Source of the DNA: Paracoccaceae bacterium
GTDB taxonomy: Bacteria; Pseudomonadota; Alphaproteobacteria; Rhodobacterales; Rhodobacteraceae
Assembly (NCBI GenBank): GCA_023383015.1
Contig: JAHDXW010000003.1
Span: 62,001 to 126,000, forward strand
DNA: 64,000 nucleotides
Direction: 5' to 3'
Positions 26,657 through 35,255 of the stretch are shown here, in pieces. The notes below the pieces were generated by a model. The model saw only the letters and a list, made by a program, of their open reading frames with translations, searched no databases and was not told the origin of the DNA. How positions within the stretch are numbered: the stretch's first letter is position 1; each line of letters opens with the position of its first letter. The position numbers and the translations under genes were made by a program.

Positions 26657-27562
26657 CTACATCGTGCCGGCCGCGGAGCCGGCCTCGTAGGAATGCAGGT
26701 CGACCGACGTCATCCGGTTGCGCATCTCGCCGAGCTGGGGACTGCGACTGATCACGACATCACCCTCCGACAGGTAGCGCGGGGGCGTGCGGGCGTTGCC
26801 GACGCCGGCCGGCGTGCCGGTGAGCAGCACGTCGCCGGCACGCAGCGTCATGCCCCAGGAAAGCTCGGCGATGAGCGTCGGCAGGTCGAAGGCCATCAGG
26901 GCGGTTGAGGCACTCTGCAGCAGTTCGCCGTTGACCTCGCAGGCGATGTCGATCGCGGCGGGGTCGACCGCGTCGGCAGTGGTGATCCAGGGGCCGAGCG
27001 GCATGGTGCGGTCGATGCTCTTGCCCTTCAGCCATTGCCCGCCATGCGCCCGCTGCAGGTCGCGCAGCGAGATGTCATTCGCCAGGCAGTAGCCGAAGAC
27101 ATGGTCGAGCGCGCGCTCGGGCGGGATCGACCGGCCGTCCCGCCCGATGATCACGGCGACCTCGACCTCGTAATCCCACCGGGTCGACACCGCCGCGTCG
27201 AAGGCGATCGGGTCTTGGGGGCCGACCACGGCATCCGGCCCCTTGGTGAAGAAGGTCGGGCGTTGCGGTCTGTCAACCTCCTGCCCCTCCCGTCGGCCAC
27301 GCCCCTCCTCGAAGTGATCCCAGTAGTTCCAGCCGGCGCAGAGGATGTCGCGCTGGATGCGCAGGAGCGGCGCGCGCAGCAGCGAGGGGTCGAAGACGAA
27401 CGTGTCGCCGGCGTGACAGGCCTCGGCGAAGGCGCGCAGTCCGTCTCCGGGCGCCATGACGTCCCGCAGATCGGTGATCGCGGCCGGCGCGACCCGGAAG
27501 CAGCCGTCATCGACGATGGCGAGGCGCACGGTTCCGCCGTGCTGGATGGACGCGATGCGCAT
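26657..27562 (-). CDS. Fumarylacetoacetate hydrolase-family protein
   Basis: This 301-residue metal-dependent C-C hydrolase, decarboxylase or isomerase has the family core. CAGWNYWDHFEE precedes the metal-binding acidic residues in WDYEVEVAVIIG and LANDISLRDLQ. KSIDRTMPLGPW and LLTGTPAGVGNAR follow. Members cleave acylpyruvates or hydrate 2-oxoacid dienes in aromatic and sugar-acid breakdown. The start ATG 27562 has GAGGAG eight bases upstream; an in-frame alternative at 27589 lacks one. It is divergent from the RTX gene. Upstream, a direct repeat of GTTGAC 11 bp apart (near 27698-27714) could hold the promoter. Confidence 0.88.
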   Translation of the reverse strand: MRIASIQHGGTVRLAIVDDGCFRVAPAAITDLRDVMAPGDGLRAFAEACHAGDTFVFDPSLLRAPLLRIQRDILCAGWNYWDHFEEGRGRREGQEVDRPQRPTFFTKGPDAVVGPQDPIAFDAAVSTRWDYEVEVAVIIGRDGRSIPPERALDHVFGYCLANDISLRDLQRAHGGQWLKGKSIDRTMPLGPWITTADAVDPAAIDIACEVNGELLQSASTALMAFDLPTLIAELSWGMTLRAGDVLLTGTPAGVGNARTPPRYLSEGDVVISRSPQLGEMRNRMTSVDLHSYEAGSAAGTM

Positions 27563-27815
27563 GGTACTGGCTCCTCGGCGATGCGGCACCAGCGACCTCT
27601 AGATCAAGGGCGCGGAAGACGCCATGCCGGACCGCGCATCCGCCGCCCCGGATCGGGCTGCATCCGTCCTGCGGGCCGGAAGGCGGGCGGGCCGGGCGCG
27701 TCAACTCCCTGTCAACCTTTCCAGAAAGGGCCCGATTCCCGCCCGGATTGGGGAAGCCCCGCTTAACCCGGCCGGCCGAGCCTTGCCCCGGGGTGTGAAC
27801 ATCGGGGACAGGGGG

Positions 27816-29318
27816 ATGGGGTATCTCGCACTGGTGGCGACGCTTGTCGCCGGCCTGCCGCACGCGCACGGCATCGCGGACATGGAAGTGGTGGACGTCG
27901 GCGGGCGGCATGTGCTGCTGACCGGATCGTTCACGGACGGGGGGATCATGCGCTTCGACCTCGCCGCGGGGCGCCCGGCGCGGTTGGCCCAGTCGGTGCC
28001 GCGCAGTGCCGGGGGCGGCACGCTCGGCCTGTCGGACCTGGCGGTGATCAGGGTCGGCGACCAGTTCTACCTGACCGGGGCGGGGCGCTATGCGGACGCA
28101 CCCGCGCTGCGGCCGCTTTCGGCGGCGACCGCCAGCCTCGGGGCGCCGGCCATCGCGCGGGCGCGGCGCGGCGGCGACCTCTCGAGCCTCTCCCGGATTG
28201 AGGCCATCGACTTCGGCAGCCGGCAGCTTGTCGCCATCGCTGGATGGGATCGGCCGGGCCTGCAGGTGCTCGAGCCGCTGCGCGACGGAACGCTGCAGCT
28301 GAAGGCGAGGCTGCACGACAGCCGCAGACGGACGCTGGCCGATGTGAGCGCGCTTGCGAGCGCCCGAATCGGGCCGAGGACATTCCTGTTTGCGGCGTCG
28401 GCGCGCGAGAGCGGTGTCACCGCATTCGAGATCGAGCCCACCGGCAAGACGCGGATGACCGGCGTCCTCGGGGCTGCACAGGGCGTCGGCATGTCGGGGA
28501 CGGCGGCGCTGGCGACCGTGGCGGTGGGCCGGTCAACCTTCGTTCTCGCCGCCGCGACCGGCAGCGGGACGATCAGCTCGTTCCGCGTCAGCGAGGCGGG
28601 GCGGTTGACGTTGGCCGACCATGCGGTGGACAGCCTCGCGACCCGCTTCGCCGGGGTCGTGGCACTTGCAGCATTTGCATGGGGGGGGCGCAGCATGGTA
28701 GTCGCGGGCGGCGCGGACGACGGGCTGACGCTGTTCGAGGTTGGCGGCGACGGCCGGCTGCATGTGGTCGAGGTGATCGCGCAGGCGCCCGGCTGGACGC
28801 TGGCCGGCGTCCAGTCGGTGGCGGCCGCCGTGATCGGGTCGGAGGCGCAACTGTTCGTGACCGGGGCGGGTGCACCCGGCATCACCCAGTTCCGGCTGGA
28901 CCTCCGCCGCCTGGGGCCGGCGGTGCGCGGCGGCGCGCGCGACGACCGGCTGGAGGGCGGCCCGCTGGACGACCTGGTCGAGGGCGGCGGAGGCAACGAC
29001 CTCCTTGACGGCGGCGGCGGCAACGACCGGCTGGTGGACGGGCCGGGCAGCGACCGCCTGCGTGGCGGGCCGGGCTCGGACATCTTCGTGCTGGTGGCCG
29101 ACGGCCGGCGGGATGTGGTGCTGGACTTCGAGCCCGGCTCCGACCGGCTGGACCTGTCGGCATGGCCGATGCTTTACGATCGCGCCCAGATCGCCGTCGC
29201 CCCCACCCCGTCCGGTGCGATCCTGCGGCATCGCGACGAGACCCTCGTCCTGCGCTCGACAACCGGCCGGCAGATCACCGCAGTACAACTCGACGGAAGC
29301 CATTTCATCTTTCGCTGA
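27816..29318 (+). CDS. Beta-propeller-like protein with C-terminal RTX calcium-binding repeats
   Basis: This 500-residue protein has about 360 residues of repeating beta-rich units (for example LLTGSFTDGGIMRFDL, LFAASARESGVTAFEI and LVAGG-like strands) resembling a six- or seven-bladed propeller. The C-terminal part contains nonapeptide RTX repeats (GGGGNDLLDGGGGNDRL, GPGSDIFVL). These repeats bind calcium and normally mark type I secretion, so the protein is probably extracellular. No N-terminal signal peptide is needed for that route. No type I secretion genes are nearby. No catalytic motif was identified. Confidence 0.8.
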   Translation: MGYLALVATLVAGLPHAHGIADMEVVDVGGRHVLLTGSFTDGGIMRFDLAAGRPARLAQSVPRSAGGGTLGLSDLAVIRVGDQFYLTGAGRYADAPALRPLSAATASLGAPAIARARRGGDLSSLSRIEAIDFGSRQLVAIAGWDRPGLQVLEPLRDGTLQLKARLHDSRRRTLADVSALASARIGPRTFLFAASARESGVTAFEIEPTGKTRMTGVLGAAQGVGMSGTAALATVAVGRSTFVLAAATGSGTISSFRVSEAGRLTLADHAVDSLATRFAGVVALAAFAWGGRSMVVAGGADDGLTLFEVGGDGRLHVVEVIAQAPGWTLAGVQSVAAAVIGSEAQLFVTGAGAPGITQFRLDLRRLGPAVRGGARDDRLEGGPLDDLVEGGGGNDLLDGGGGNDRLVDGPGSDRLRGGPGSDIFVLVADGRRDVVLDFEPGSDRLDLSAWPMLYDRAQIAVAPTPSGAILRHRDETLVLRSTTGRQITAVQLDGSHFIFR

Positions 29319-29364
29319 CCGAAGCCCAGGCGGCGTGAACTTGGCCGGTGCGCGCAGTTGGCAC

Positions 29365-29392
29365 TTGTGCCTGACCGCCCCGGCCCGATACA
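29365..29392 (+). promoter_or_regulatory. Probable promoter of tRNA-Ser
   Basis: TTGTGC (29365-29370) and GATACA (29387-29392) are spaced by 16 bp and end ten bases before the mature tRNA. Reasonable but unproven. Confidence 0.4.
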
Positions 29393-29401
29393 CACGACGC
29401 C

Positions 29402-29492
29402 GGAGACGTGGCCGAGCGGTCGAAGGCGCGCCCCTGCTAAGGGCGTAGGGCTCATAAGGCCCTCGTGGGTTCGAATCCCATCGTCTCCGCCA
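29402..29492 (+). tRNA. tRNA-Ser (anticodon GCU)
   Basis: The acceptor stem GGAGACG pairs with CGTCTCC. The anticodon arm CGCCC-CTGCTAA-GGGCG gives anticodon GCU for AGC/AGU codons. A long variable arm (GGGCTCATAAGGCCCTC) is typical of serine tRNAs, and the T arm GTGGGTTCGAATCCCAT is normal. The 3' CCA is encoded at 29490-29492. Confidence 0.97.
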
Positions 29493-29830
29493 TTCTCCGG
29501 ACAACATGCCAATATGGAATGATACCGTGTTTCGGGAAGGCGGAGGCCTGCGCCCTAGTACGGCCTTCTGATGCAGTGAGGGCAAGGTTGGGCTCTGATG
29601 GTGTGACCGCTTCCCCATGCGGATCCCCGCAGACCCATCCTGGCGCATCAATGCCGTCGGGGGGCGGTCACAGCATCAGGGCCGTGGTCATCGATTTCCC
29701 CGTTGCACGCTTCAGGCGCCCGCCCCGGCATGCGGAGAGCCCGCGGCCCGGGCCGGGGGTGTGAGCAGGCGTGGGCGGCCCCGGCGCGGCGGCCGCACCG
29801 GCGAGGCAGGAGGTGACGCGGACCGGGGTG
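29493..29830. other. Non-coding region after tRNA-Ser
   Basis: These 338 bp hold no convincing gene. They contain the imperfect inverted repeat listed at 29591-29683. No integrase, attachment-site copy of the tRNA 3' end or promoter was recognised. Confidence 0.6.
29591..29683. repeat. Inverted repeat, possible miniature transposable element
   Basis: GGCTCTGATGGTGTGACCGC (29591-29610) matches the reverse complement of 29664-29683 at 18 of 20 positions, with 53 bases between. The whole unit of about 93 bp lies in a gene-free stretch just after tRNA-Ser. Size and ends suit a MITE-like remnant or the fused ends of a lost insertion sequence; no target duplication is evident. Confidence 0.5.
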
Positions 29831-30493
29831 TCAGAGGTCCAATACCGTCATGCCGTTGCGGAAACGGAACCTTCCCAGCGGCACGAGACCCAGGCCGAGG
29901 GCCGTCCGGCAAAGTGCCGCGAGGGCCTCGCCGGCGGTCAGGGGATCGCAGGCCTCGACGGTGACGACCCAGTCGCCCGGCGCCACCGGCGGAGGCGCCG
30001 ATGGCGGATATTCGGCAACCGGTCGCGACAGTTCGGGGTCGGTCGCGTGCAGTCCCAGCGTGACCAGCCGGGCATCGCCGGCCAGCAAATGCCCGCCGGC
30101 AGTGTGGAATGAGGCCTCGGCCGCCGCCGGATCATCCGGGCCACCGGTGATGACGCCGAGCGCAAGGCCATCGCCGCCGCCGGCACCGAGGCGCAGCCGT
30201 GTCTCGGACACCGACCGGCAGGGATCGACGAAGCGCGGCAGCATCTTCCGCGACCAGTCCGACTGCCTCGACAGCGCCTCGCGGTAGGCGGCCGATCGGA
30301 ACACCCCTGTGCCCTCGGTGTCGTAGAGCGCTGCCCACGGCCGGACCGCGCCTTCGCCCGCGAACCGCCGGGCTTGGCGGAAACCCGGCAGGCCCAGCCG
30401 CTCCGGCAGGTGCTCGCGGTCGTACCATCGGTGGAACTCGTCGAGGTCCTCCGGCCCGATTCCGGCAAGGATCAGCAGCAGTCCCGCGCCCAT
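29831..30493 (-). CDS. EthD/NIPSNAP-like dimeric alpha-beta-barrel protein
   Basis: This 220-residue protein's first half contains LDEFHRWYDREHLPERLGLPGFRQARRF, the hallmark of dimeric ferredoxin-like barrels of the EthD/DUF4286 type. The second half is less conserved and may be a second barrel. Such proteins are small accessory or lyase-like partners in catabolic operons; no catalytic assignment is possible. The start ATG 30493 overlaps the stop of the preceding oxidoreductase by one base and has GGAGGGGAG upstream. It is the last gene of the GST-GntR-PrpD operon. Confidence 0.72.
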   Translation of the reverse strand: MGAGLLLILAGIGPEDLDEFHRWYDREHLPERLGLPGFRQARRFAGEGAVRPWAALYDTEGTGVFRSAAYREALSRQSDWSRKMLPRFVDPCRSVSETRLRLGAGGGDGLALGVITGGPDDPAAAEASFHTAGGHLLAGDARLVTLGLHATDPELSRPVAEYPPSAPPPVAPGDWVVTVEACDPLTAGEALAALCRTALGLGLVPLGRFRFRNGMTVLDL

Positions 30494-31680
30494 CACTCCC
30501 CTCCGCTGACGCAATCGGTCGCAAGCGCAGGCACGTCCACCCAGCACCGACTGGCGGCGGAGCGGTGGCAGGCCTCGACGAACTGCAGGCCTCTGGCACC
30601 AGCTTCGAGCGTGGCGGAGAACCCGCCCTCCCCGACCAGATGGCGCAGGAACGCCTCCCATCCGGCACGGTAGGAATCGGCCGGCGCCGGCGCTTCCGGC
30701 GCGGGTGACCACGCCGCGGCCAGCCCGGCGGCGTGGGCCGCGGGGTCGCGGTAGTTCCAGACCGCGAGCGGCGTGTCGGCGGCCGACTGGACCCGGCAGT
30801 GATGCACGCCGGCGATCGCGCTGCCGCGGGTCCCGTCAATCGCGAGCGTCAAGATGTCCTCGTCGACGACCCGCCGCGCCCAGCTTGCCTGCACGCGCAC
30901 CAGTGCCCCGCCCTCGACCTCGACCAGCGCCGTGGCCTCGTCCTCGACATCGACGTCGAATGCCACGCCCGCGGGCGTGCGCCGGCGCGGCTGGCGCGTC
31001 GACATGGTACAGCAGACGGCCCGCACCTCGCCCACCAGCGCGTCGATGAGGTACTGCCAGTGCGTGAACATGTCTAGAACGATGCCACCCTGCGTGTCCC
31101 GGCGGTAGTTCCAGTCCGACCGCGGCATCGGCCGGTCGAAGCCGTCGAACACCCACCAGCCGAACTCGAGCCGGGCAGAAAGGATACGACCGAAGAAACC
31201 CGCTCTCCGCAGCGCGAGGAGTTTCTGCATGCCCGGCAGCCACAGCTTGTCCTGGACCACCCCGCCCTTGAGCCCGCGTGCCCGTGATGCCCGCGCGATC
31301 TCCTGCGCCTCCCGGTGCGAGGTGGCGGCGGGTTTCTCGAGATAGACGTGCTTGCCGGCCGCGATCGCCGCCATTGCCCGGCCGTGGCGGCCGGCTGTCA
31401 GGGCGGCATCGAAATAGACCCCGTTGGCGGGATCAGACAGCAGCGATTCGCGGTCGGTCGAGAATGGCAGGCCCCCCAGGGCGCCGGCGACGGCGGCAAG
31501 CCGACCCGGGTCGCGGCCCAGGAGTACCGGTCGCGGCACTAGCCGGGTGCCGTCGGCAAGGGGCAGGCCGCCCTCGGCGCGCATCGCCAGCAGCGATCCC
31601 TCGAGATGGGCGTTCCGGCCGAGCCGGCCGGTCGCGCCATCAACGATGACGCCGATCTCGCGCAGCGGCGCGCCCGGCAC
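30493..31680 (-). CDS. Gfo/Idh/MocA-family oxidoreductase
   Basis: This 395-residue oxidoreductase has an N-terminal nucleotide-binding region (IGVIVDGATGRLGRN) close to the Gfo/Idh pattern, and HVYLEKPAATSHREAQ, which carries the catalytic EKP lysine. GGIVLDMFTHWQYLIDALVG corresponds to the conserved histidine helix. It begins with GTG 31680, nine bases after the previous stop, with no strong ribosome-binding site, which suggests coupled translation. It is the fifth gene of the leftward operon and would oxidise or reduce a polyol or hydroxy acid. Confidence 0.85.
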   Translation of the reverse strand: MPGAPLREIGVIVDGATGRLGRNAHLEGSLLAMRAEGGLPLADGTRLVPRPVLLGRDPGRLAAVAGALGGLPFSTDRESLLSDPANGVYFDAALTAGRHGRAMAAIAAGKHVYLEKPAATSHREAQEIARASRARGLKGGVVQDKLWLPGMQKLLALRRAGFFGRILSARLEFGWWVFDGFDRPMPRSDWNYRRDTQGGIVLDMFTHWQYLIDALVGEVRAVCCTMSTRQPRRRTPAGVAFDVDVEDEATALVEVEGGALVRVQASWARRVVDEDILTLAIDGTRGSAIAGVHHCRVQSAADTPLAVWNYRDPAAHAAGLAAAWSPAPEAPAPADSYRAGWEAFLRHLVGEGGFSATLEAGARGLQFVEACHRSAASRCWVDVPALATDCVSGGE

Positions 31681-31689
31681 GGGCGCGCC

Positions 31690-33072
31690 CTAGGTCGCCG
31701 CGCGGCGGGGGCCGGCCGCGGCGAGCAGCGCAAACAGGCGCGTCAGGTCGGCTTGGTCCTCGAGGCCGACGATCCGGTCAAAGAGCTCGCGTGCCTCGGC
31801 ATCCGAAAGGCGGCCGTCGGCGCAGGTGCGAAACTTGGCCCCGAGGTCGTCAAGCCCCGCCGGGTTCGCCCGCGTGCCCTTTGCAGCGTCCGACCGCTGC
31901 GTGAGGGTGCGCCCGTCCACCATGTCCACGGTGACACGACTGGCGGTGCGGGTCAGCGCGGGGTCGGCCTCAAGTCGCACCCGCGCGGCCATGAATGCCC
32001 CGAGCGCACCATCGTCCACGGCCGCCGGGCCGACCGAGGAGAGACCGAAACGGCGGTCGCGCAGCGCCGAGGCGACCGCGAAATGGTAGGACAGCAGCGC
32101 CTCGAAGGTACCCTTCGGCCGGTCGAAGCGGGCATGTGCCTCGTAAACGTCGGGGGCGACGTCGATGCGCACGGCGCGGATCGCCCCAAAATCCGGCGCA
32201 TGGGCGGCGATGAGGTCGAATGCTGCCGTCAGCGTGGGTTGCAGGGGCGTGCCGCCGGGCCACAGACGCAGGGCGATTTCCTCTAGCTCCCAGTGCTCGC
32301 CGAGGCGGTCGGTCAGCGCGGCGGGGCGGCCGCCGTCGGAATAGGCGTGCAGGATCCCGCCGTCCCTGTGGGTCAGGATATCGGCCGAGGCGGTGAAGCC
32401 CTGCCCGGCCAGAAGCCCGGCCAGAAGCCCGGAGGCTGCGCCGCGCGACTGGTGGAATTTCACCGTCGGGGTGCCCCAGGACGCCCAGGTGCCGGCCGAC
32501 TGGCTTCCGGCCAGACCGAAGGCGTTGCGCATGGCCAGCGCATCGAGCCCCGTCAGCCGGCCGACCGCCGCGGCCGCGCCGAAGGGCCCGACCACCCCCG
32601 GCATGTGCCAGCCGCGCGGTCCGGCCACCGCGTAGTTGATGCCGGCCGCGACACGCACCGCAATCTCGGAGCCAACCGCCACCGCGGCCAGCAGCGCCGC
32701 CCCCGAGGCCCGCTCGCGCTCGGCAATGACCAGCGCCGGCGGCACGATCTCGGGTGTGATGTGGACATGGGCGGGAACGTAGGTGTCGCAGATCGTTGCG
32801 GCGGTGATCTGGTAGGCGTTCAGCAGCGTGGCGCCCAGGGGTGCCAACCGCTCGGCCGAACCGATCACGGTGCTGTCGCCGCCGCCGGCCACGGCGCGGG
32901 CGAAGCCGGCGTAGGCCGCGGTCTCGTCGCCGAAGTCGGCCGCCAGCGCGCAGGCGATTGCGTCGAGCAGGAGGTTGCGCACCATGGCCCGGGTCGAGGC
33001 CGGCAGGTCGGCGGGCGCGAGGCCGGCGGCAAAGCCTGCGAGGGTCGCAGTGGGATTGGTCTCCACGGTCAT
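31690..33072 (-). CDS. MmgE/PrpD-family protein (paralogue 2)
   Basis: This 460-residue all-helical plus alpha/beta protein is of the 2-methylcitrate dehydratase/immune-responsive-gene family. Typical stretches are LLLDAIACALAA, CDTYVPAHVHITPEIVPPAL, GWHMPGVVGPFGAAAAVG and KFHQSRGAASG. Members dehydrate or decarboxylate tricarboxylates and hydroxy acids; many are uncharacterised. It follows its paralogue by five bases and shares about the same length and layout with it. Both may form a heteromer or act on successive intermediates. Confidence 0.88.
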   Translation of the reverse strand: MTVETNPTATLAGFAAGLAPADLPASTRAMVRNLLLDAIACALAADFGDETAAYAGFARAVAGGGDSTVIGSAERLAPLGATLLNAYQITAATICDTYVPAHVHITPEIVPPALVIAERERASGAALLAAVAVGSEIAVRVAAGINYAVAGPRGWHMPGVVGPFGAAAAVGRLTGLDALAMRNAFGLAGSQSAGTWASWGTPTVKFHQSRGAASGLLAGLLAGQGFTASADILTHRDGGILHAYSDGGRPAALTDRLGEHWELEEIALRLWPGGTPLQPTLTAAFDLIAAHAPDFGAIRAVRIDVAPDVYEAHARFDRPKGTFEALLSYHFAVASALRDRRFGLSSVGPAAVDDGALGAFMAARVRLEADPALTRTASRVTVDMVDGRTLTQRSDAAKGTRANPAGLDDLGAKFRTCADGRLSDAEARELFDRIVGLEDQADLTRLFALLAAAGPRRAAT

Positions 33073-33077
33073 CTCCT

Positions 33078-34442
33078 TCAGGCGGCCTGCGCCGGAGAGT
33101 CGGACAAAAGCCGTGCCAGATCTGCCACATCGGCCAAGTCGGCAATGCCGATGATGGTGGCGATGGCCTCCTCGGCACGGCCGGCGCCAAGCAGCCCGTC
33201 TGCCGACAGGCGGAACTTCTCGACGATCTCGGCGCGGCGGAGCGGATCGGCAGCGTCCCCGCGCGGATGGGCGCGGCGGTCTGAGTGGATCCGCCCGTCG
33301 GTGGTGCGGACGGTGACCGCCGCCCCCGTACCCTGCACCTCGGGGTCGACCTCGACGGAAATCCGCGCGCGGATGAATGCATCGAGCGCCGGATCGGCGA
33401 TCCGCTCGGGGGTGAACTGGTCGAACCAGCAGCGCCGGTCGTGCAGCACGACGCCGGCGACATAGGGCGTCGACAGCAGGGCGCGGAACCGGATGTCCCA
33501 GGGCAGCGCACCATGCATGTCGTGCACCGTCTTCGACAGCCCGACGGTGATGCGCTCCACTCCCTCGGGGCGCAGGTCGTGCGCCTCGACCAGTGCCAGA
33601 AGCGACGTGATGACCGTCTGGATCGAGCTTGCGGCCGGCCAGAGCCGCAGGGAGATCGTCTGCAGTTGCCAGTCGCTGCCAAGCCCCGCGATCACCGCCG
33701 CCGGATCACCTCCGTCGGAGTAGAGGTGGAAGAGCCCGCCGTGCTTTGCGGTCAGCACCTCGGGCCCGGCCTTGAAACCGGTCTCGGCCAGATGTGCCGC
33801 GAGCAGCCCCGAGAGCGCCCCGCGTGACTGGTGGAACTTGATCGTCGGCGTTCCCCAGTGGGCGAAGGTGCCTGCCGCCTGCGTGCCGGCGAGCGAGAGC
33901 GCGTTGCGGAAGCGCAGCGGATCAAGCTGCATCAGGACAGCAACGGCCGCCGCCCCGCCGAACGGGCCGATGACCCCGGGCGAGTGCCACCCGCGCGCGC
34001 GCATCGCGGGATAGCGCATTCCGGCACCGACGCGCACCACCGCCTCGAGCCCCGCCGCGACGGCGGTGACCAGCGCCCTTCCGCCCGCGTGCCGGGCCTC
34101 GGCCACGGCCAGCGCCGGCGGTACGACCTCGGGCGTGACGTGGCAGAGCGTCGGCCGGTGGATGTCGCAGACAGTGACGGCAGTGACCTGATAGCCGTTG
34201 ACGAGCACCGCGCCGGCCAGCGAACTGGGCGGGCCGGCCACGACCGTCGAGACGCGGGAACCGCCAAGCGCATCGGCGAGGGCCTCGATCTGGGCCGTCT
34301 CGTCGCCGCGCCGGCCGGCAATGGCGCTTGCCACGGTGTCGAGCAAAATGTCGACCACCCGCTCGCGCACGGGCGGGGGAATGTCGTCGTAGCGTAGCGC
34401 CGAGAAATAGTCGGCGAGATTCTGGGTGGGTTGCGTCGTCAC
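33078..34442 (-). CDS. MmgE/PrpD-family protein (paralogue 1)
   Basis: This 454-residue protein is in the 2-methylcitrate dehydratase family, with ILLDTVASAIAG, VTVCDIHRPTLCHVTPEVVPPAL, GWHSPGVIGPFGGAAAV and KFHQSRGALSG aligned to those of the next gene. It starts with GTG 34442, seven bases after the GntR stop, preceded by GAGGAG. The tight spacing with the regulator gene argues for a self-controlled catabolic operon. The substrate is not evident; it is distant from propionate-operon PrpD because no prpB or prpC lies nearby. Confidence 0.88.
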   Translation of the reverse strand: MTTQPTQNLADYFSALRYDDIPPPVRERVVDILLDTVASAIAGRRGDETAQIEALADALGGSRVSTVVAGPPSSLAGAVLVNGYQVTAVTVCDIHRPTLCHVTPEVVPPALAVAEARHAGGRALVTAVAAGLEAVVRVGAGMRYPAMRARGWHSPGVIGPFGGAAAVAVLMQLDPLRFRNALSLAGTQAAGTFAHWGTPTIKFHQSRGALSGLLAAHLAETGFKAGPEVLTAKHGGLFHLYSDGGDPAAVIAGLGSDWQLQTISLRLWPAASSIQTVITSLLALVEAHDLRPEGVERITVGLSKTVHDMHGALPWDIRFRALLSTPYVAGVVLHDRRCWFDQFTPERIADPALDAFIRARISVEVDPEVQGTGAAVTVRTTDGRIHSDRRAHPRGDAADPLRRAEIVEKFRLSADGLLGAGRAEEAIATIIGIADLADVADLARLLSDSPAQAA

Positions 34443-34449
34443 GCGCCGA

Positions 34450-35130
34450 TCACTCCTCGTCGGTATCGAGCGAGATGTTCCAGTCGGCTGCGCCGGACCA
34501 GAAGCTCTCGCTCTTGAAGCGGATATGGTGGTCGAGCAACTCGACCGCGGAATTGATCCGGTTCAGCGTCAGGAGCCGGACAAGTTCCTCGTGTTCGGCC
34601 AGGCTGCGCTTCATGTGCTCGGGATTGGCGCCGAGACGGTTGCGCACTGCCGCGATCTTGGTGGCGAAGGACTGCGCCGCCTCGATGATGTGCGGATTGT
34701 CGGCAAGCGACATGATGGCCTGGTGGAATTCGCCGTCCAGCCGACAGTAGCCCTGGCTGTCGCCGCTTGCAGCCGCTTCCCGCATCGCCCGCAGAAGCCG
34801 GGCCCACTGCCGCAGCAGCGCCTTCCGGCTACGTTCGTAGGCCAGCCGCAGCGCAGCCATCTCGATGATCGAGCGCACCTCGCTGAGTGCCGCGAACTGC
34901 CGGTTCGAGATCCGGAAGACATAGGTGCCCTGCTGCGGTTCGGTCCGCACGAGGCCCTCGATCCCCAGCGCCGCGAACGCCTCGCGCACCGGCGTGCGGC
35001 TGACGTTGTAGCGGGTGGCGATCATCGTCTCGGACAGCGCCGAACCAAGCTCGAACGTGCCATCGACGATCTCCTGCCGCAGACGCATCGTCACTTCCTC
35101 GGATCGCGACTTGGGGCGCTGCAACATCAC
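34450..35130 (-). CDS. GntR-family (FCD type) transcriptional regulator
   Basis: This 226-residue regulator has an N-terminal winged helix. RLRQEIVDGTFELGSALSE leads to the recognition region IATRYNVSRTPVREAFAAL and EPQQGTYVF. The C-terminal all-helical FCD ligand domain has its metal-binding histidines in DGEFHQAIM, RSLAEHEELV and LLDHHIRF. FCD regulators usually repress catabolic genes until a carboxylate inducer binds. GTG 35130 is used because a perfect AAGGAGGT lies nine bases before it; ATG 35127 is the alternative. It probably binds the shared boxes at 35909-35919, 52111-52121 and perhaps 53075-53085. Confidence 0.88.
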   Translation of the reverse strand: MMLQRPKSRSEEVTMRLRQEIVDGTFELGSALSETMIATRYNVSRTPVREAFAALGIEGLVRTEPQQGTYVFRISNRQFAALSEVRSIIEMAALRLAYERSRKALLRQWARLLRAMREAAASGDSQGYCRLDGEFHQAIMSLADNPHIIEAAQSFATKIAAVRNRLGANPEHMKRSLAEHEELVRLLTLNRINSAVELLDHHIRFKSESFWSGAADWNISLDTDEE

Positions 35131-35255
35131 CTGCTGCGACCTCCTTCAGATGCCTGCCAACCCACGAAAAGGCAGCCACACCGCGGCGCATGGCCGCCGT
35201 CAGCGGCGAGGCACTGCGGATCGCGCTGGTCCGGGCCAGCACCGGCTACACCCGG

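Noticed and set aside
29493-30493. Integrase attachment site copy of the tRNA-Ser 3' end
   Set aside because: No direct repeat of the tRNA 3' end and no integrase is seen in the window.
35131-35255. Possible gene fragment between GST and GntR
   Set aside because: No frame shows recognisable motifs; it is treated as intergenic.
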